This document shows, in pieces, positions 8,811 through 19,235 of a stretch of DNA of 64,000 nucleotides. The DNA comes from an uncultured Balneolaceae bacterium (GTDB lineage: Bacteria; Bacteroidota; Rhodothermia; Balneolales; Balneolaceae): NCBI GenBank assembly GCA_938003885.1, contig CALKWT010000185.1, forward strand, positions 1 to 64,000, in the 5' to 3' direction. The notes under the pieces were generated by a model. The model saw only the letters and a program-made list of their open reading frames with translations. It did not search any database and was not told where the DNA came from. The stretch's first letter is position 1; each line of letters opens with the position of its first letter. Made by a program: the position numbers and the translations under genes.

Positions 8811-9830
8811 CTAATCAGACTCCGGAATGACCATGAAATAGGAGACCCACTGAGGCTGGAAACTACGCAGTCGTACAATAAGGTTGGTGTCAAGAGGTTC
8901 AATTTGCGGCATCACACGGCCCGTATTGTCCCCCTCCATATCTTCAAAATTGACATAGGCGGCAAAAGGCCGCTGCCCCTTTACCCCGGAAAACTGATCG
9001 ATCGGAACATCAAAGCGCACGACGATAGAGGAGGGATTGTAGGTTACCGCCCTGCCGCTTGGCAGGTTGCGGGTACGGATCGGTATACGGACTTCTGTTT
9101 CTGTAAATTCTGCCACCTCAAGATGAATCTCAACTTCTTCGGGAATCACCTGGGTCGGTGTATCAGCCTCTACCAGCGGGATCGTTCGCTGAACCGGCTG
9201 ATTGATGCGAGTGAGCTCAACCTGTTGTGTAGGCCACGAGGTAATCTCCCCGATCACGGATTGGGCACCTGTAATGGTGACACTGTCGGGGTAGACGAGC
9301 GGTTCCCGCAGCAGACCGTACTGCTCTCGAAGAGAGATATTAACCCGATTCTCTACAGGAACTCTGCGGGTGGCCCTCTCCTCGGTCTCCACGGTTAGTG
9401 TGGAAGGGTTTACCTGCAGGATGTTAATATCATTAAAAGCACCGATCTGATTTCTGATCTGATCCGAAATATTTATACTCTGATTCTCGTCTGCATTTAA
9501 CAAGATCTTAGGTGGGTTGTTGTAGAGGGAGATCAGGTTCCATCCTTCACCTGTAACATTCACTCTCGCATTTTCAGGGACACTGCTGCTTACAACCTGA
9601 TCATCAGGTATGTTGGTGAGTTCAATGGGTATTTGAAGCGTTACATTGAAATCGCGATTCAGGTTGACAATAAACCAGAGGCTGATCGCTATAACCAGAG
9701 CTATGCCGAATGCAGTTAGCTTTTCCCGTCGTTCAAAATGGCTGGAATCCGTTTCATTTGAGCTGGATCCTGTTTGACCCAGAAAAAAATCATTGAGCCG
9801 GACTCTTAACTTTTTCAGAATCTCCATCAT
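8811..9830 (-). CDS. YbbR-like domain membrane protein
   Basis: A cytoplasmic N-terminus of ~35 residues is followed by one transmembrane segment (about 38-56, LTAFGIALVIAISLWFIVNL) and a long extracytoplasmic part made of repeated YbbR-type beta modules. In each a PIELTNIP-like or PVENRV-like strand is followed by a DNA-gyrase-like PDSVTITG motif. In Firmicutes such proteins (CdaR) regulate the diadenylate cyclase CdaA; whether that holds here is unknown, as no cdaA is visible. The gene follows recF and the DUF721 gene on the same strand with a ~20-base gap, so the three probably form one transcript. Confidence 0.8.
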   Translation of the reverse strand: MMEILKKLRVRLNDFFLGQTGSSSNETDSSHFERREKLTAFGIALVIAISLWFIVNLNRDFNVTLQIPIELTNIPDDQVVSSSVPENARVNVTGEGWNLISLYNNPPKILLNADENQSINISDQIRNQIGAFNDINILQVNPSTLTVETEERATRRVPVENRVNISLREQYGLLREPLVYPDSVTITGAQSVIGEITSWPTQQVELTRINQPVQRTIPLVEADTPTQVIPEEVEIHLEVAEFTETEVRIPIRTRNLPSGRAVTYNPSSIVVRFDVPIDQFSGVKGQRPFAAYVNFEDMEGDNTGRVMPQIEPLDTNLIVRLRSFQPQWVSYFMVIPESD

Positions 9831-9851
9831 GTCAAGATATGGATTAATCGG

Positions 9852-10145
9852 TCATGTGCGTATGATAATTTTTTTTATCACTTCCGCCTTTACGCGGCTG
9901 TTCAGTTTTTTTGCAATGGAGTAGCGGTTTGCATGAAGTTCATATCGCCACGCTTCTGAACGCACGGTTACAATCAGCGTATCCCCGCTGAATTTCAGGG
10001 AGTCGGTTGCATTATTAATCCGGCTTCCTACTACAGATGGCCACAGATGTAACACCATTCCGCGCTGCATCTGTTCTTTCTGCGGAAAGCGTTTCAGAAA
10101 CTCCCTGAGGAGTTCGTCCATCTGTCGGGGTTTCCTTCTGAACAT
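9852..10145 (-). CDS. DUF721 (DciA-like) protein
   Basis: The 97-residue protein has the DUF721 pattern: a short basic helix (RKPRQMDELLREFLKRFP), the W-x-x-V-V-G segment (LHLWPSVVGSRI, residues 28-39), then a small KH-like half (LKFSGDTLIVTVRSEAWRYE). DUF721 proteins include DciA, the ancestral loader or operator of the replicative helicase DnaB in bacteria without DnaC or DnaI. Its start codon overlaps the recF stop (TAATG), which implies translational coupling, and the dnaA gene lies ~5.7 kb away. Assignment to the domain family is solid; the DciA function is inferred from family and context. Confidence 0.8.
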   Translation of the reverse strand: MFRRKPRQMDELLREFLKRFPQKEQMQRGMVLHLWPSVVGSRINNATDSLKFSGDTLIVTVRSEAWRYELHANRYSIAKKLNSRVKAEVIKKIIIRT

Positions 10146-11278
10146 TAGGTTCGTTTTGTGGTTACATTTCCATTTTCAACTCTAAACCAGGCATTATTAT
10201 TGTTATCCTGAAACAGAATCTGATCAAAAGGCAGCTCGGTTGCAGACGTTATAAACGTCTGGCCGGCATATCTATTGAGGGTTTCCAGTATGGTATTGGT
10301 TTTGTTCTGGTCCAGATTGCCGAACAGATCATCCAGAAGCATGATCGGGAGATCTTCCAGTTCATCAGTATAATAAAAAAGTTGGCCCATTTTAAGAGAC
10401 ATAGAAAAAAGGCGGTGCTGGCCCTGAGAGCCGTATTTTCTTAACTCCATTCCATCGAGGTAAAATAGAATCTCGTCCCGGTGAGGCCCGATGAGGGTAA
10501 GCCCGCGCTCAGCTTCCCGTTCAAAATTCTCTTCCAGAAGCCTGCTATACTCCTGTTCAATCTCTTCAACGGAGCCGGGCTGGGAGAGAATGGTCTGGTA
10601 GGTGAGAGAGGGACGGAGAGACAATCCCGTAAGGGTCTGGTACTGCATCAGCAGATAGTTCTGGAACTGCTCCAATACATCTGCTCTCTTCCTGATAATG
10701 GCAGCTCCTGTTTTGCAAATCTGGACATTCCACGGTTCCAGAAGCTGGGCCAGTCGTGAGTGAGACCCACGGAATTCCTGAAGAAGACGATTCCGTTGCC
10801 GCCTTATTTTATGGTAGCTGATCAGAAGATGCAGATAGGGTTTGGAGATCTGACTGATCATGCTGTCGAGAAACTGTCTTCGCTGCGAGGGCCCTTCGCT
10901 GGTTAGTTTCATGTCGTCCGGGCTGAGCACCACAACGGGAACCTGCCCGATCAGGTCTGAAAACCGGTCCAGCGGACTGTCGTTTACAAAAATACGCTTC
11001 CCTTCACTCCGGGAGTAGTTGCACCCTATTTTGAACTCTGATCGGACTCTTCCGCTGAAAATCCCGCTGATCATAAAATATTTCAGCTCATTATTGGCTA
11101 CATACTGATCGCTTGCGGAGACAAAGCTTCTGGACATACTAAGGTAGTGAATTGCGTCAATCAGTCTTGTCTTCCCCGCTCCGTTCGGCCCGTTAATCGG
11201 ATTAATGTGGGGTGCCAGCTTAACCCTTGTATCATGATGGTTGCGGTAGCCCCGTAAATGGAGTGATTGAATGTGCAT
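10145..11278 (-). CDS. recF: DNA replication and repair protein RecF
   Basis: RecF is an SMC-like ATPase that works with RecO and RecR to load RecA at gaps in replicating DNA. The start MHIQSLHLRGYRN is typical, Walker A GPNGAGKT lies at 30-37, and the C-terminal half carries the ABC-type signature (KYGSQGQHRLF, about residues 278-288) and Walker B LPIMLLDDLFGNLD. The length of 377 residues is normal. Its stop overlaps the start of the DUF721 gene. In many genomes recF sits beside dnaN; here it is instead beside the DciA-like gene and eno, but still within 5 kb of dnaA and the probable origin. Confidence 0.95.
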   Translation of the reverse strand: MHIQSLHLRGYRNHHDTRVKLAPHINPINGPNGAGKTRLIDAIHYLSMSRSFVSASDQYVANNELKYFMISGIFSGRVRSEFKIGCNYSRSEGKRIFVNDSPLDRFSDLIGQVPVVVLSPDDMKLTSEGPSQRRQFLDSMISQISKPYLHLLISYHKIRRQRNRLLQEFRGSHSRLAQLLEPWNVQICKTGAAIIRKRADVLEQFQNYLLMQYQTLTGLSLRPSLTYQTILSQPGSVEEIEQEYSRLLEENFEREAERGLTLIGPHRDEILFYLDGMELRKYGSQGQHRLFSMSLKMGQLFYYTDELEDLPIMLLDDLFGNLDQNKTNTILETLNRYAGQTFITSATELPFDQILFQDNNNNAWFRVENGNVTTKRT

Positions 11279-11347
11279 CTCTATGCAAAAATTGTTTATC
11301 CTGAATCCCGGAGATGGTGCCCCTCTAAATATTCCCGGAATCGCAAT

Positions 11348-11400
11348 AAAAAAACCGCAACAGGCTGTTTTATGATATAACGACGATGCCTGTGCGGTTT
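11348..11400 (-). terminator. Rho-independent terminator after eno
   Basis: Arms 11352-11365 and 11388-11400 pair over 13 bp with one bulged A (aaaccgc-a-acaggc with gcctgt-gcggttt) around a 22-base loop. On the minus strand the stem lies ~35 bases after the eno stop and is followed by a run of seven T. This separates eno from recF. Confidence 0.8.
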
Positions 11401-11435
11401 AATAATCAACGGATTAAAAAAGGAAGTGAGACGGA

Positions 11436-13076
<1,641 letters not shown>

Positions 13077-13907
13077 TTACCAGAGCCAGCCAAACGTGAA
13101 GGTAATCTGGGGTGTTCCAAAAAACTTTTGGGCGTCGAAGAAAGGTTTTAGCAGGATGTTTCCGTCAGGACCCACCTGGATCGGGTTTTGGCCCGGTTGT
13201 GGATTTTCGATTAAGTCAGGCTGGTTGGGCATCATAATCTGAATGCCGTTCGGGAAGTAGTAGAAATAATAGCCAAATTCGATCGAAGAGAGTCGGGAAA
13301 AGTTCGAGCCGATATCCACTCCTACCTTCACTTCTCCTGCGGTACCCCAGTGCCAGCTGCCTTCCCCCATTCTGGAGAAAATATCATTCACAGGTTCGAA
13401 GTAGTCCTGAAATTGCTCCCGGTAGCCATTGTCGTTCAGATCCCGGAAGTAAGGATAGGAGAAAGCTGCTGCCACACCTACAGATCCCGAAAGAAAGAAA
13501 CGGTAGTTCTCCTGAATGAATCCCGGAAAAATCCGTTGCCGCATCCCCAGCATGAGAGGGAAGGCCATGGCTCGTTGATATTTGTTGGGAATCACTTGCT
13601 GCCCCCAGAAAAAGTCGGTAAAGGTCTGCTCGCTTGCATCCCTGAGTCCTGTGATTCGCAGTGAGGCTGTTAGTTCGGTCTGCCTGGCCACAACCTTACG
13701 GTATTCACCTCCAACGCCGAACCCAAAATTATTCATCACAAAGCCGAAACCAAATCCTGTTCCGTAATGTTCATTAAGCAGCGATACCGTCCGGGTGGTC
13801 CGAAGGACTTCCGGTTCCTGAACCTGTGCATCTGCTGATTCGGCAAACGGCAGAAAATTTAGCATCAGAAGCGCAGCAGCAGCGAGAAAAGTTCTTAATG
13901 GGGCCAT
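13077..13907 (-). CDS. Outer-membrane beta-barrel-like hypothetical protein
   Basis: I do not recognise a named family. I chose the Met encoded at 13905-13907 because it gives a compact signal peptide (MAPLRTFLAAAALLML, then ADAQ as a cleavage site); an upstream in-frame ATG at 13961 would add 18 residues before it. The mature part consists of alternating, aromatic- and glycine-rich strands (GTGFGFGFVMNNFGFGVGGEYRK, SIEFGYYFYYFP) and ends in TPQITFTFGWLW, a terminal aromatic residue as in outer-membrane barrels. It is about 275 residues long. It probably sits in the outer membrane; the role is unknown. The gene is transcribed alone, upstream of eno. Confidence 0.65.
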   Translation of the reverse strand: MAPLRTFLAAAALLMLNFLPFAESADAQVQEPEVLRTTRTVSLLNEHYGTGFGFGFVMNNFGFGVGGEYRKVVARQTELTASLRITGLRDASEQTFTDFFWGQQVIPNKYQRAMAFPLMLGMRQRIFPGFIQENYRFFLSGSVGVAAAFSYPYFRDLNDNGYREQFQDYFEPVNDIFSRMGEGSWHWGTAGEVKVGVDIGSNFSRLSSIEFGYYFYYFPNGIQIMMPNQPDLIENPQPGQNPIQVGPDGNILLKPFFDAQKFFGTPQITFTFGWLW

Positions 13908-14108
13908 AGAGTGAGGACGCTTTACAGTTTCTTTAATAAACGTGACGTTATTTGGTTCCATTGCATACGTAATAATAATAAATAGGAAGGTCTTACAAGA
14001 AATATGCTTCTCTTTTGACCATATATTTGATTATTGTTTCAAATTGGCTTTTATTCAGGAAAATTTATCAAATTATCGGAATACCTCAATCAACAGGGTT
14101 TATGAATT

Positions 14109-14498
14109 ATGAGTACTGTAAATAAATATATGGTCTACGGACCAGTAAACACACTCCGAAGATTACCCGAAAAACTCTTTGAGCAATTTGAGCCAAAGTA
14201 TCTATATAAATATGAGGCATCTGAGTCAGGAGATCAGATCTACGTGGCTGTATTCGAACAGTATGAAAAACAAATCAATGCGACGAGTACGCTGACTTGC
14301 GTCATGGAATGTACAAATACTTATAATCGGGTAGAAATGAAAAAGTCGGGAGGAAGGATGGGATTCAGGGGGAGTTCCCTCTCTGAAGAGCGAAGTATCG
14401 ATGCGGGTGTAATTGATTTTATTATGGATTATTCCAAACGTTTTGGCCTTTCCCTCCAGGAAGAACAGGATCAGGAGCCCGAAGAGAGTGAAGATTAA
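14109..14498 (+). CDS. Conserved small protein, DUF6054-like (129 aa)
   Basis: A soluble alpha/beta protein without signal peptide. The middle (QIYVAVFEQYEKQINATSTLTCVMEC) and the glycine-rich stretch that follows (MKKSGGRMGFRGSSL), then an alpha-helical end (VIDFIMDYSKRFG), resemble the DUF6054 family as I remember it, in which a strand-rich core is followed by a G-rich loop and a helix. No function is known for it. The C-terminus is strongly acidic (EEQDQEPEESED). It lies 47 bases before prmC on the same strand and may share its transcript. Confidence 0.6.
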   Translation: MSTVNKYMVYGPVNTLRRLPEKLFEQFEPKYLYKYEASESGDQIYVAVFEQYEKQINATSTLTCVMECTNTYNRVEMKKSGGRMGFRGSSLSEERSIDAGVIDFIMDYSKRFGLSLQEEQDQEPEESED

Positions 14499-14545
14499 AT
14501 GCAACTTTGGAAGGATGAGAAGAATTTTTCAAGAGACCACGATTT

Positions 14546-15409
14546 GTGAGCAGTGAAACCAAGGTCTGGACCGTTCTGGCCATGCTGGAATGGGCGACAG
14601 AATACTTTAAAGAGAGAAATATACCAGAGCCCCGATTGAGTATCGAGTGGATTCTGGCGGAGGTATTGTCTGTCAGGCGGCTCGATCTTTACATGCAGTT
14701 TGACCGTCCGCTGAGCCAGGAAGAGCTGGACAGACTCCGCCCGCTGGTTAAGCGAAGGGCGATGAATGAACCCGTTCAATATATCATTGGAAAGACGGAG
14801 TTTCACTCTGCAGAAATCCTTGTTAACCGATCGGTGCTCATTCCAAGAGTTGAAACTGAACAGCTGGTGGATACTCTCCTTAAGGATTCCGCCTTTCCTG
14901 CCGGGGTGCCTTTGAAGTTAATTGATATAGGAACAGGGAGTGGCTGTATTCCCATTGCTGTTAAACTGAACAGGCCACTCTGGAGCTGCAGCGGTGTGGA
15001 TATATCCGCAGACGCCCTCGGGGTAGCCCGTAAAAATGCACTTCATAATCAAACTGACATCCAATTTGTGCAGGCAGACTTTGAAAAGTGGGAGGATGAA
15101 CCCTTCTTTCATCAGAAGTGGGACATTGTGATTTCCAATCCGCCCTATATTACATTTGAAGAGGAATCCGAAATGCACTCGCAGGTAAAAGAGTACGAAC
15201 CGGGAGATGCACTGTTTCATGAGAATCCTCTTGAATTTTATGAAAAACTGATCGATTTCGCTTCTGCTTCATCCGCCGCACTTTTCTTGGAGTGCAATGA
15301 TAAGACAGCTGCCAGAGTAGAAAAACTGACTGTTCGAAAATTTCCAAAAGTTAGTCTCCACAACGATCTGGATGGGAATCCCAGATTTGTCCTTGCAAAG
15401 CCTGATTAA
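14546..15409 (+). CDS. prmC: Peptide chain release factor N5-glutamine methyltransferase
   Basis: PrmC methylates the GGQ glutamine of release factors RF1 and RF2. The N-terminal helical release-factor-binding domain covers ~1-75, ending in RRAMNEPVQYIIG. The SAM-binding GTGSGCI is at 129-135 and the catalytic NPPY motif at 198-201 (ISNPPYI). The gene uses a GTG start at 14546; an in-frame ATG at 14582 is possible but would cut into the first helix. The length of 287 is normal. It directly precedes the probable replication origin. Confidence 0.92.
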   Translation: MSSETKVWTVLAMLEWATEYFKERNIPEPRLSIEWILAEVLSVRRLDLYMQFDRPLSQEELDRLRPLVKRRAMNEPVQYIIGKTEFHSAEILVNRSVLIPRVETEQLVDTLLKDSAFPAGVPLKLIDIGTGSGCIPIAVKLNRPLWSCSGVDISADALGVARKNALHNQTDIQFVQADFEKWEDEPFFHQKWDIVISNPPYITFEEESEMHSQVKEYEPGDALFHENPLEFYEKLIDFASASSAALFLECNDKTAARVEKLTVRKFPKVSLHNDLDGNPRFVLAKPD

Positions 15410-15798
15410 CGACTCCCTCCGGGGTCATCCGGGCATCTAAAGAGAGCTTCTCCGGTTAAAAATGGATGTGCGATTTTAAAATGTGGATAACTTGTGGAAA
15501 AGTATTTTTGATTAGTTTCTCTCCTTCGGTACAATATGAAAAAACAGCTGTAGTTGAAGCTGACGCTGTCAAGTGAAATGTTATGAATTCTCAGGTAAAA
15601 TATTAACTATATGGGTACCATGGAGTTAGTATGTTGATGCCAATGTGGATAACTTTGTGTGTTTATAAAATTATTAGTTTGATTTGCGTGCTGGAAATTC
15701 TCATTTTGGTTCTCACATAAATTAGATGTCACTATTGACGTGTGGATAACTAAGAGAAGGATTGACATGGTAATCGCATTACTGGGAGGCATTAATCA
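15410..15798. other. Probable chromosomal replication origin (oriC) upstream of dnaA
   Basis: This 389-bp AT-rich gap holds three perfect DnaA boxes in one orientation (tgtggataa at 15482-15490, 15644-15652 and 15741-15749, i.e. TTATCCACA on the minus strand) and one variant (tgtggaaaa at 15493-15501, only two bases after the first). Very AT-rich tracts near 15503-15610 and 15655-15720 could serve as the unwinding element. It lies directly before dnaA, and gene direction switches from mainly minus to mainly plus near here, as expected where replichores diverge. Some of the boxes may instead, or also, autoregulate dnaA. Confidence 0.75.
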
Positions 15799-17244
15799 TT
15801 GAAAACTTTAACTGCTGAATCAGCCTGGAATGAATGTCTGGAAGTCATTCAGGATAATATCAGCTATCAGAAATACAAATCTTGGTTTGAACCGATTCAG
15901 CCGGTCAGACTGGCAGATAACACATTGACTATACAGGTACCCAGCCAATTCTGGTATGAATGGCTCGAAGAGCATTACTATAATATGCTTCGGTCGACCA
16001 TTGCCAAGGTTCTGGGAAAAGATGGTAAGTTAGAATACTCGGTTCTTGTAGAGCGCTCCGAACGATTGGAGGATAATCGATCGATCAGGCTTCCTCAGAA
16101 GCCTATGCCGCCACAGAAACCACAGGAGATGAATACGTTTACAGAGTACCATCCGGGGAAAATTGAAAATCCGTTTATCATTCCGGGAATTCGAAAGACG
16201 AATATAGACTCGAATCTCAACTCCAATTACGTTTTTGAGCGGTACATAGAAGGGGATTGCAACAGATTGGCACGTTCCGCTGCGATGGCTATCGCAGATA
16301 ATCCGGGGAACAACTCTTTTAATCCCCTTTTTGTATATGGTGGAACAGGCCTGGGGAAAACACACTTGATCCAGAGTATCGGAAATCGGGTAAAGCAGCA
16401 GTTTGAGGACGAACTGGCTGTTCTCTACGTCTCCTCGGAGAGCTTTACCAATGAGTTTGTTCAGGCGATCCGAAACAACCGCGCAAGTGAGTTTTCTGTT
16501 TTCTACAAAAATATCGATGTGCTCATTGTGGATGACATTCAATTTTTTAGCGGAAAAGAGAAAACCCAGGAAGAGTTCTTTCACATCTTCAATGCCCTGC
16601 ATCAGGATGGCAAGCAGATCATATTAAGCAGTGACCGTCCGCCGAAGGATATTCCAGACATAGAGGAGCGCCTGATCTCCAGATTCGGCTGGGGATTAAG
16701 TGCGGATCTGCAAATTCCTGAATTCGAAACCCGTTACGCCATTCTGGAAAGGAAAGCGAATGATAACGGTATCGCGCTGGACCCTGAAATTATCGAGTTC
16801 ATCGCCTATAATTTTAAATCAAACGTCCGGGATCTGGAAGGTGCTATCATCAAACTTCTGGCTACTGCCTCATTGAAGCATGTGGATGAGATCGACCTGC
16901 CGATGGCTAAGAAAGCGTTGAAGGATATGGTGAAGAGTTCCAATACTCAAATCTCCATTGAATTCATTCAGAATTATGTCTCTGATTATTTCGGGATAGA
17001 TACCAATAAGGTACGTGAGAAAACACGCAAGCAGGAGATCGTGGAAGCGCGTCAGATTGCGATGTTTCTGGCAAAGAAGTATACCAAATCGAGCCTGAAG
17101 ACCATCGGGCTTCAGTTTGGAGGCAGAGACCACTCTACCGTAATACATGCGATTTCAACGGTAGAAGAGCGGATCGCAACTAGCCCGAAACATAAAAGGA
17201 TGGTGAAGGAACTGGAACAGAAAATAGAAGTGGCAACTTTATAG
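15799..17244 (+). CDS. dnaA: Chromosomal replication initiator DnaA
   Basis: Domain I is at ~1-85, a short linker with KPMPPQKPQE follows, then the AAA+ core: Walker A GGTGLGKT 181-188, Walker B VLIVDDIQFF 241-250, sensor region ERLISRFGWGL. The C-terminal DNA-binding domain ends with the signature GGRDHSTVIHA at 441-451. The length of 481 is typical. I accept the TTG start at 15799 because a strong GGGAGG ribosome site (15784-15789) precedes it by 9 bases and the translated N-terminus (KTLTAESAWNECLE) is a standard DnaA start. The gene is followed by a strong terminator and not by dnaN, unlike in many bacteria. Confidence 0.97.
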   Translation: MKTLTAESAWNECLEVIQDNISYQKYKSWFEPIQPVRLADNTLTIQVPSQFWYEWLEEHYYNMLRSTIAKVLGKDGKLEYSVLVERSERLEDNRSIRLPQKPMPPQKPQEMNTFTEYHPGKIENPFIIPGIRKTNIDSNLNSNYVFERYIEGDCNRLARSAAMAIADNPGNNSFNPLFVYGGTGLGKTHLIQSIGNRVKQQFEDELAVLYVSSESFTNEFVQAIRNNRASEFSVFYKNIDVLIVDDIQFFSGKEKTQEEFFHIFNALHQDGKQIILSSDRPPKDIPDIEERLISRFGWGLSADLQIPEFETRYAILERKANDNGIALDPEIIEFIAYNFKSNVRDLEGAIIKLLATASLKHVDEIDLPMAKKALKDMVKSSNTQISIEFIQNYVSDYFGIDTNKVREKTRKQEIVEARQIAMFLAKKYTKSSLKTIGLQFGGRDHSTVIHAISTVEERIATSPKHKRMVKELEQKIEVATL

Positions 17245-17272
17245 ACGAAATCTTTACAATTCAATTGCACCG

Positions 17273-17300
17273 GGCCTTGCATCATTGCAAGGCCTTTTTT
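17273..17300 (+). terminator. Rho-independent terminator after dnaA
   Basis: A perfect 8-bp stem (ggccttgc at 17273-17280, gcaaggcc at 17287-17294) with a 6-base loop is followed directly by six T, 29 bases after the dnaA stop. Confidence 0.9.
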
Positions 17301-17481
17301 ATATGAAAAATGGGCATCTTGGCAGATGCTTTTCGATGGAGAGGCGGAGTAGGGTACGATCTGTCAGAAAGAGAACAAGTCAGCACTGTTACAACTTTGT
17401 AAGCAGACATCTGAATAGGGGTTTTAGATTCGTATCTGGCACCAGATCTCCTTATTTTTCACGTAAATTAAAACGAATCCC

Positions 17482-17847
17482 GTGGATAGAATAACAATCA
17501 AATCACTCACTTTTAAAGCCCGGCACGGCTATTATGAAGAAGAACGGGTCGAGGGAAATTGGTTTGAAGTGGACCTTATTGCACATGGTAATTTTAAAAA
17601 AGCAATTGACGAAAATGATCTCAACAAGACATTTAACTATGAGACAGCTACCAGCATAGTAGCAGAGATTATGGAGGGGCCTGCAGAAAAACTCATCGAA
17701 ACTCTCTGCAGTAAAATTGGAAACAGATTGATGGAAAAAGAGCCTGCCATCTGTCTTCTGGAAGTGGTAGTGCGCAAGCTCTCACCTCCGATACAGGTTA
17801 AATCGGAATACGCAGAAATCAGTATGAAATGGAGCAGGCGATTATAG
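17482..17847 (+). CDS. folB: Dihydroneopterin aldolase
   Basis: FolB cleaves dihydroneopterin to 6-hydroxymethyl-dihydropterin in folate synthesis. The protein is 121 residues, the usual size, with the pterin-binding start (ITIKSLTFKARHGYYEEER), the catalytic region around E and K (LIETLCSKI), and the closing VVVRKLSPPI strand. The start is a GTG at 17482; no in-frame ATG lies close. The next gene, folK, starts 19 bases before the folB stop, so the two consecutive pathway steps are coupled. Confidence 0.93.
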   Translation: MDRITIKSLTFKARHGYYEEERVEGNWFEVDLIAHGNFKKAIDENDLNKTFNYETATSIVAEIMEGPAEKLIETLCSKIGNRLMEKEPAICLLEVVVRKLSPPIQVKSEYAEISMKWSRRL

Positions 17848-18317
17848 CCATTGGCAGCAACCTGGGAGACAGGCTGGGGATGATCCGAAAGGCAGCCGAC
17901 TTTCTGGAACGTATATCTGTTGAAAAGATAAGAAAGTCATCGATCTGGGAAAGCGAACCGTTGGGCCCTGCCCGGTATAAATTTTTAAATTGCGCTGCCC
18001 TTATGACAACCGAATGGACGCCTGAGGAGCTGCTTCACAGGCTGAAAAGCTTTGAGAAGGAGTGTGGTCGCGACCCCGGTGCCGACAGATGGGCGCCCCG
18101 AATTCTGGATCTGGACATCATTCGTTTTGGAGAACAGATTGTGCAGACAGGAGATCTGATGATTCCCCACCCTGAATTTATGAACCGATTGTTTGTGCTC
18201 CTGCCGGTTCAGGAAATATTCAACGGCTATATCGACCCTTCTAAACCGATCTCCGGCGAAGAGTATATTCTAAATGCTCCCGCCATGGGAATCAACAAAA
18301 CGGACCTGAAATGGTAA
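17829..18317 (+). CDS. folK: 2-amino-4-hydroxy-6-hydroxymethyldihydropteridine diphosphokinase
   Basis: FolK transfers pyrophosphate from ATP to 6-hydroxymethyl-dihydropterin, the step after FolB. Typical motifs are the N-terminal AIIAIGSNLGDRLGMI (residues 4-19), SSIWESEPLG, and the signature RWAPRILDLDIIRFG (about 94-108) with the magnesium-binding aspartates. MIPHPEFMNRLFVLLPVQEI near the end is also characteristic. It overlaps folB by 19 bases in another frame and is followed after 39 bases by a nucleoside kinase gene. Confidence 0.95.
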   Translation: MEQAIIAIGSNLGDRLGMIRKAADFLERISVEKIRKSSIWESEPLGPARYKFLNCAALMTTEWTPEELLHRLKSFEKECGRDPGADRWAPRILDLDIIRFGEQIVQTGDLMIPHPEFMNRLFVLLPVQEIFNGYIDPSKPISGEEYILNAPAMGINKTDLKW

Positions 18318-18356
18318 AGCAGAATTAGAACCTCTCACCTGAAAGTAGGAAATTGA

Positions 18357-19001
18357 ATGAGAAATAAACTAAACTTTATTGCTATTGAAGGTGTTACCGG
18401 GGCAGGTAAAACCACCCTGGCAAAACTGCTTGTAGAGAGAAATGGCGGTAAACTCGTTCTGGAAGAGTATGAAGAGAACCCATTTCTTCCCAGATTCTAC
18501 GAAGACAGAAAGAGGTATGCTTTCCAGACACAGCTTGCATTTTTAGCAAGCCGATTTAAACAGCAGCAAACTATCCTGGAGCCGGAGCTGTTTGATGAAG
18601 GGATCATATCTGATTATATTTTTGAGAAAGACAGGATCTTTGCCAGAATTAATCTGGATGAGGATGAGATGGCTCTTTATGACAACATATTCGGTATCAT
18701 GGCAGGAATATCTGCAAAACCGGATCTGGTTGTCTATCTCCAGAGCAACGTACCCAGGTTATTGAAAAATATAAAAAAGCGCGGGCGGGATTATGAGAAA
18801 CAGATATCCCCCGACTATCTGCAAGAGCTCTGCGATGCCTACAACCAATTTTTTTACCACTATAACCGAACACCTTTGATGATCATTAATACCGTTGAAG
18901 CAGATTTCAAGAATAATCCTGAACAACTGGCGTATATTGAAGAACAAATATTCAATCAGCCTATAAGAAGTAAAACACACATTACTATTACTCCAATCTA
19001 A
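18357..19001 (+). CDS. Deoxynucleoside kinase
   Basis: This 214-residue P-loop kinase has GVTGAGKTTLA near residues 12-22, then the substrate-binding EEYEENPFL segment, the QTQLAFLASR helix, and an R-rich lid (KRGRDYEKQI). This is the dNK/dGK/dAK family, which phosphorylates salvaged deoxynucleosides to dNMPs. Which base is preferred cannot be told. In Bacteroidota relatives a dNK commonly follows folK, as it does here. Its stop overlaps the next start by one base (TAATG). Confidence 0.9.
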   Translation: MRNKLNFIAIEGVTGAGKTTLAKLLVERNGGKLVLEEYEENPFLPRFYEDRKRYAFQTQLAFLASRFKQQQTILEPELFDEGIISDYIFEKDRIFARINLDEDEMALYDNIFGIMAGISAKPDLVVYLQSNVPRLLKNIKKRGRDYEKQISPDYLQELCDAYNQFFYHYNRTPLMIINTVEADFKNNPEQLAYIEEQIFNQPIRSKTHITITPI

Positions 19002-19234
19002 TGGTCCGATTTTTAGCACTCATCCTGGTATTTTACGTCATCCTTCTATTGTTAAGAGGGCCGAGAAGAAGAGCGCGCCGGAGGCCTGCCTTCCGGGTCC
19101 GGTTCGGCAACCGGACGGACCCCCGGGATACCGGAACCCGCGGAATGCAACGGAAAAAAAGGTTGGATGAAATCGAAGATGCCGAGTTCGAGGATATCAC
19201 TGATCTGGAACAAGAAACAAAAGGGAAAAGCTGA
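19001..19234 (+). CDS. Small single-pass membrane protein, DUF4834-like
   Basis: Seventy-seven residues: one N-terminal transmembrane helix (VRFLALILVFYVILLLL, residues 2-18), a strongly basic juxtamembrane stretch (RGPRRRARRRPAFRVRF) and an acidic C-terminus. The pattern matches the DUF4834-type proteins of Bacteroidota relatives, which have no known role. The positive cluster after the helix predicts the C-terminal part in the cytoplasm. Coupling to the upstream kinase gene by TAATG supports its being a real gene. Confidence 0.65.
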   Translation: MVRFLALILVFYVILLLLRGPRRRARRRPAFRVRFGNRTDPRDTGTRGMQRKKRLDEIEDAEFEDITDLEQETKGKS

Positions 19235-19235
19235 T

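Noticed and set aside
17285..17494. Open frame of 69 codons between the dnaA terminator and folB
   Set aside because: It starts within the terminator hairpin, overlaps the folB start and has a random, Arg/Ser-rich translation.
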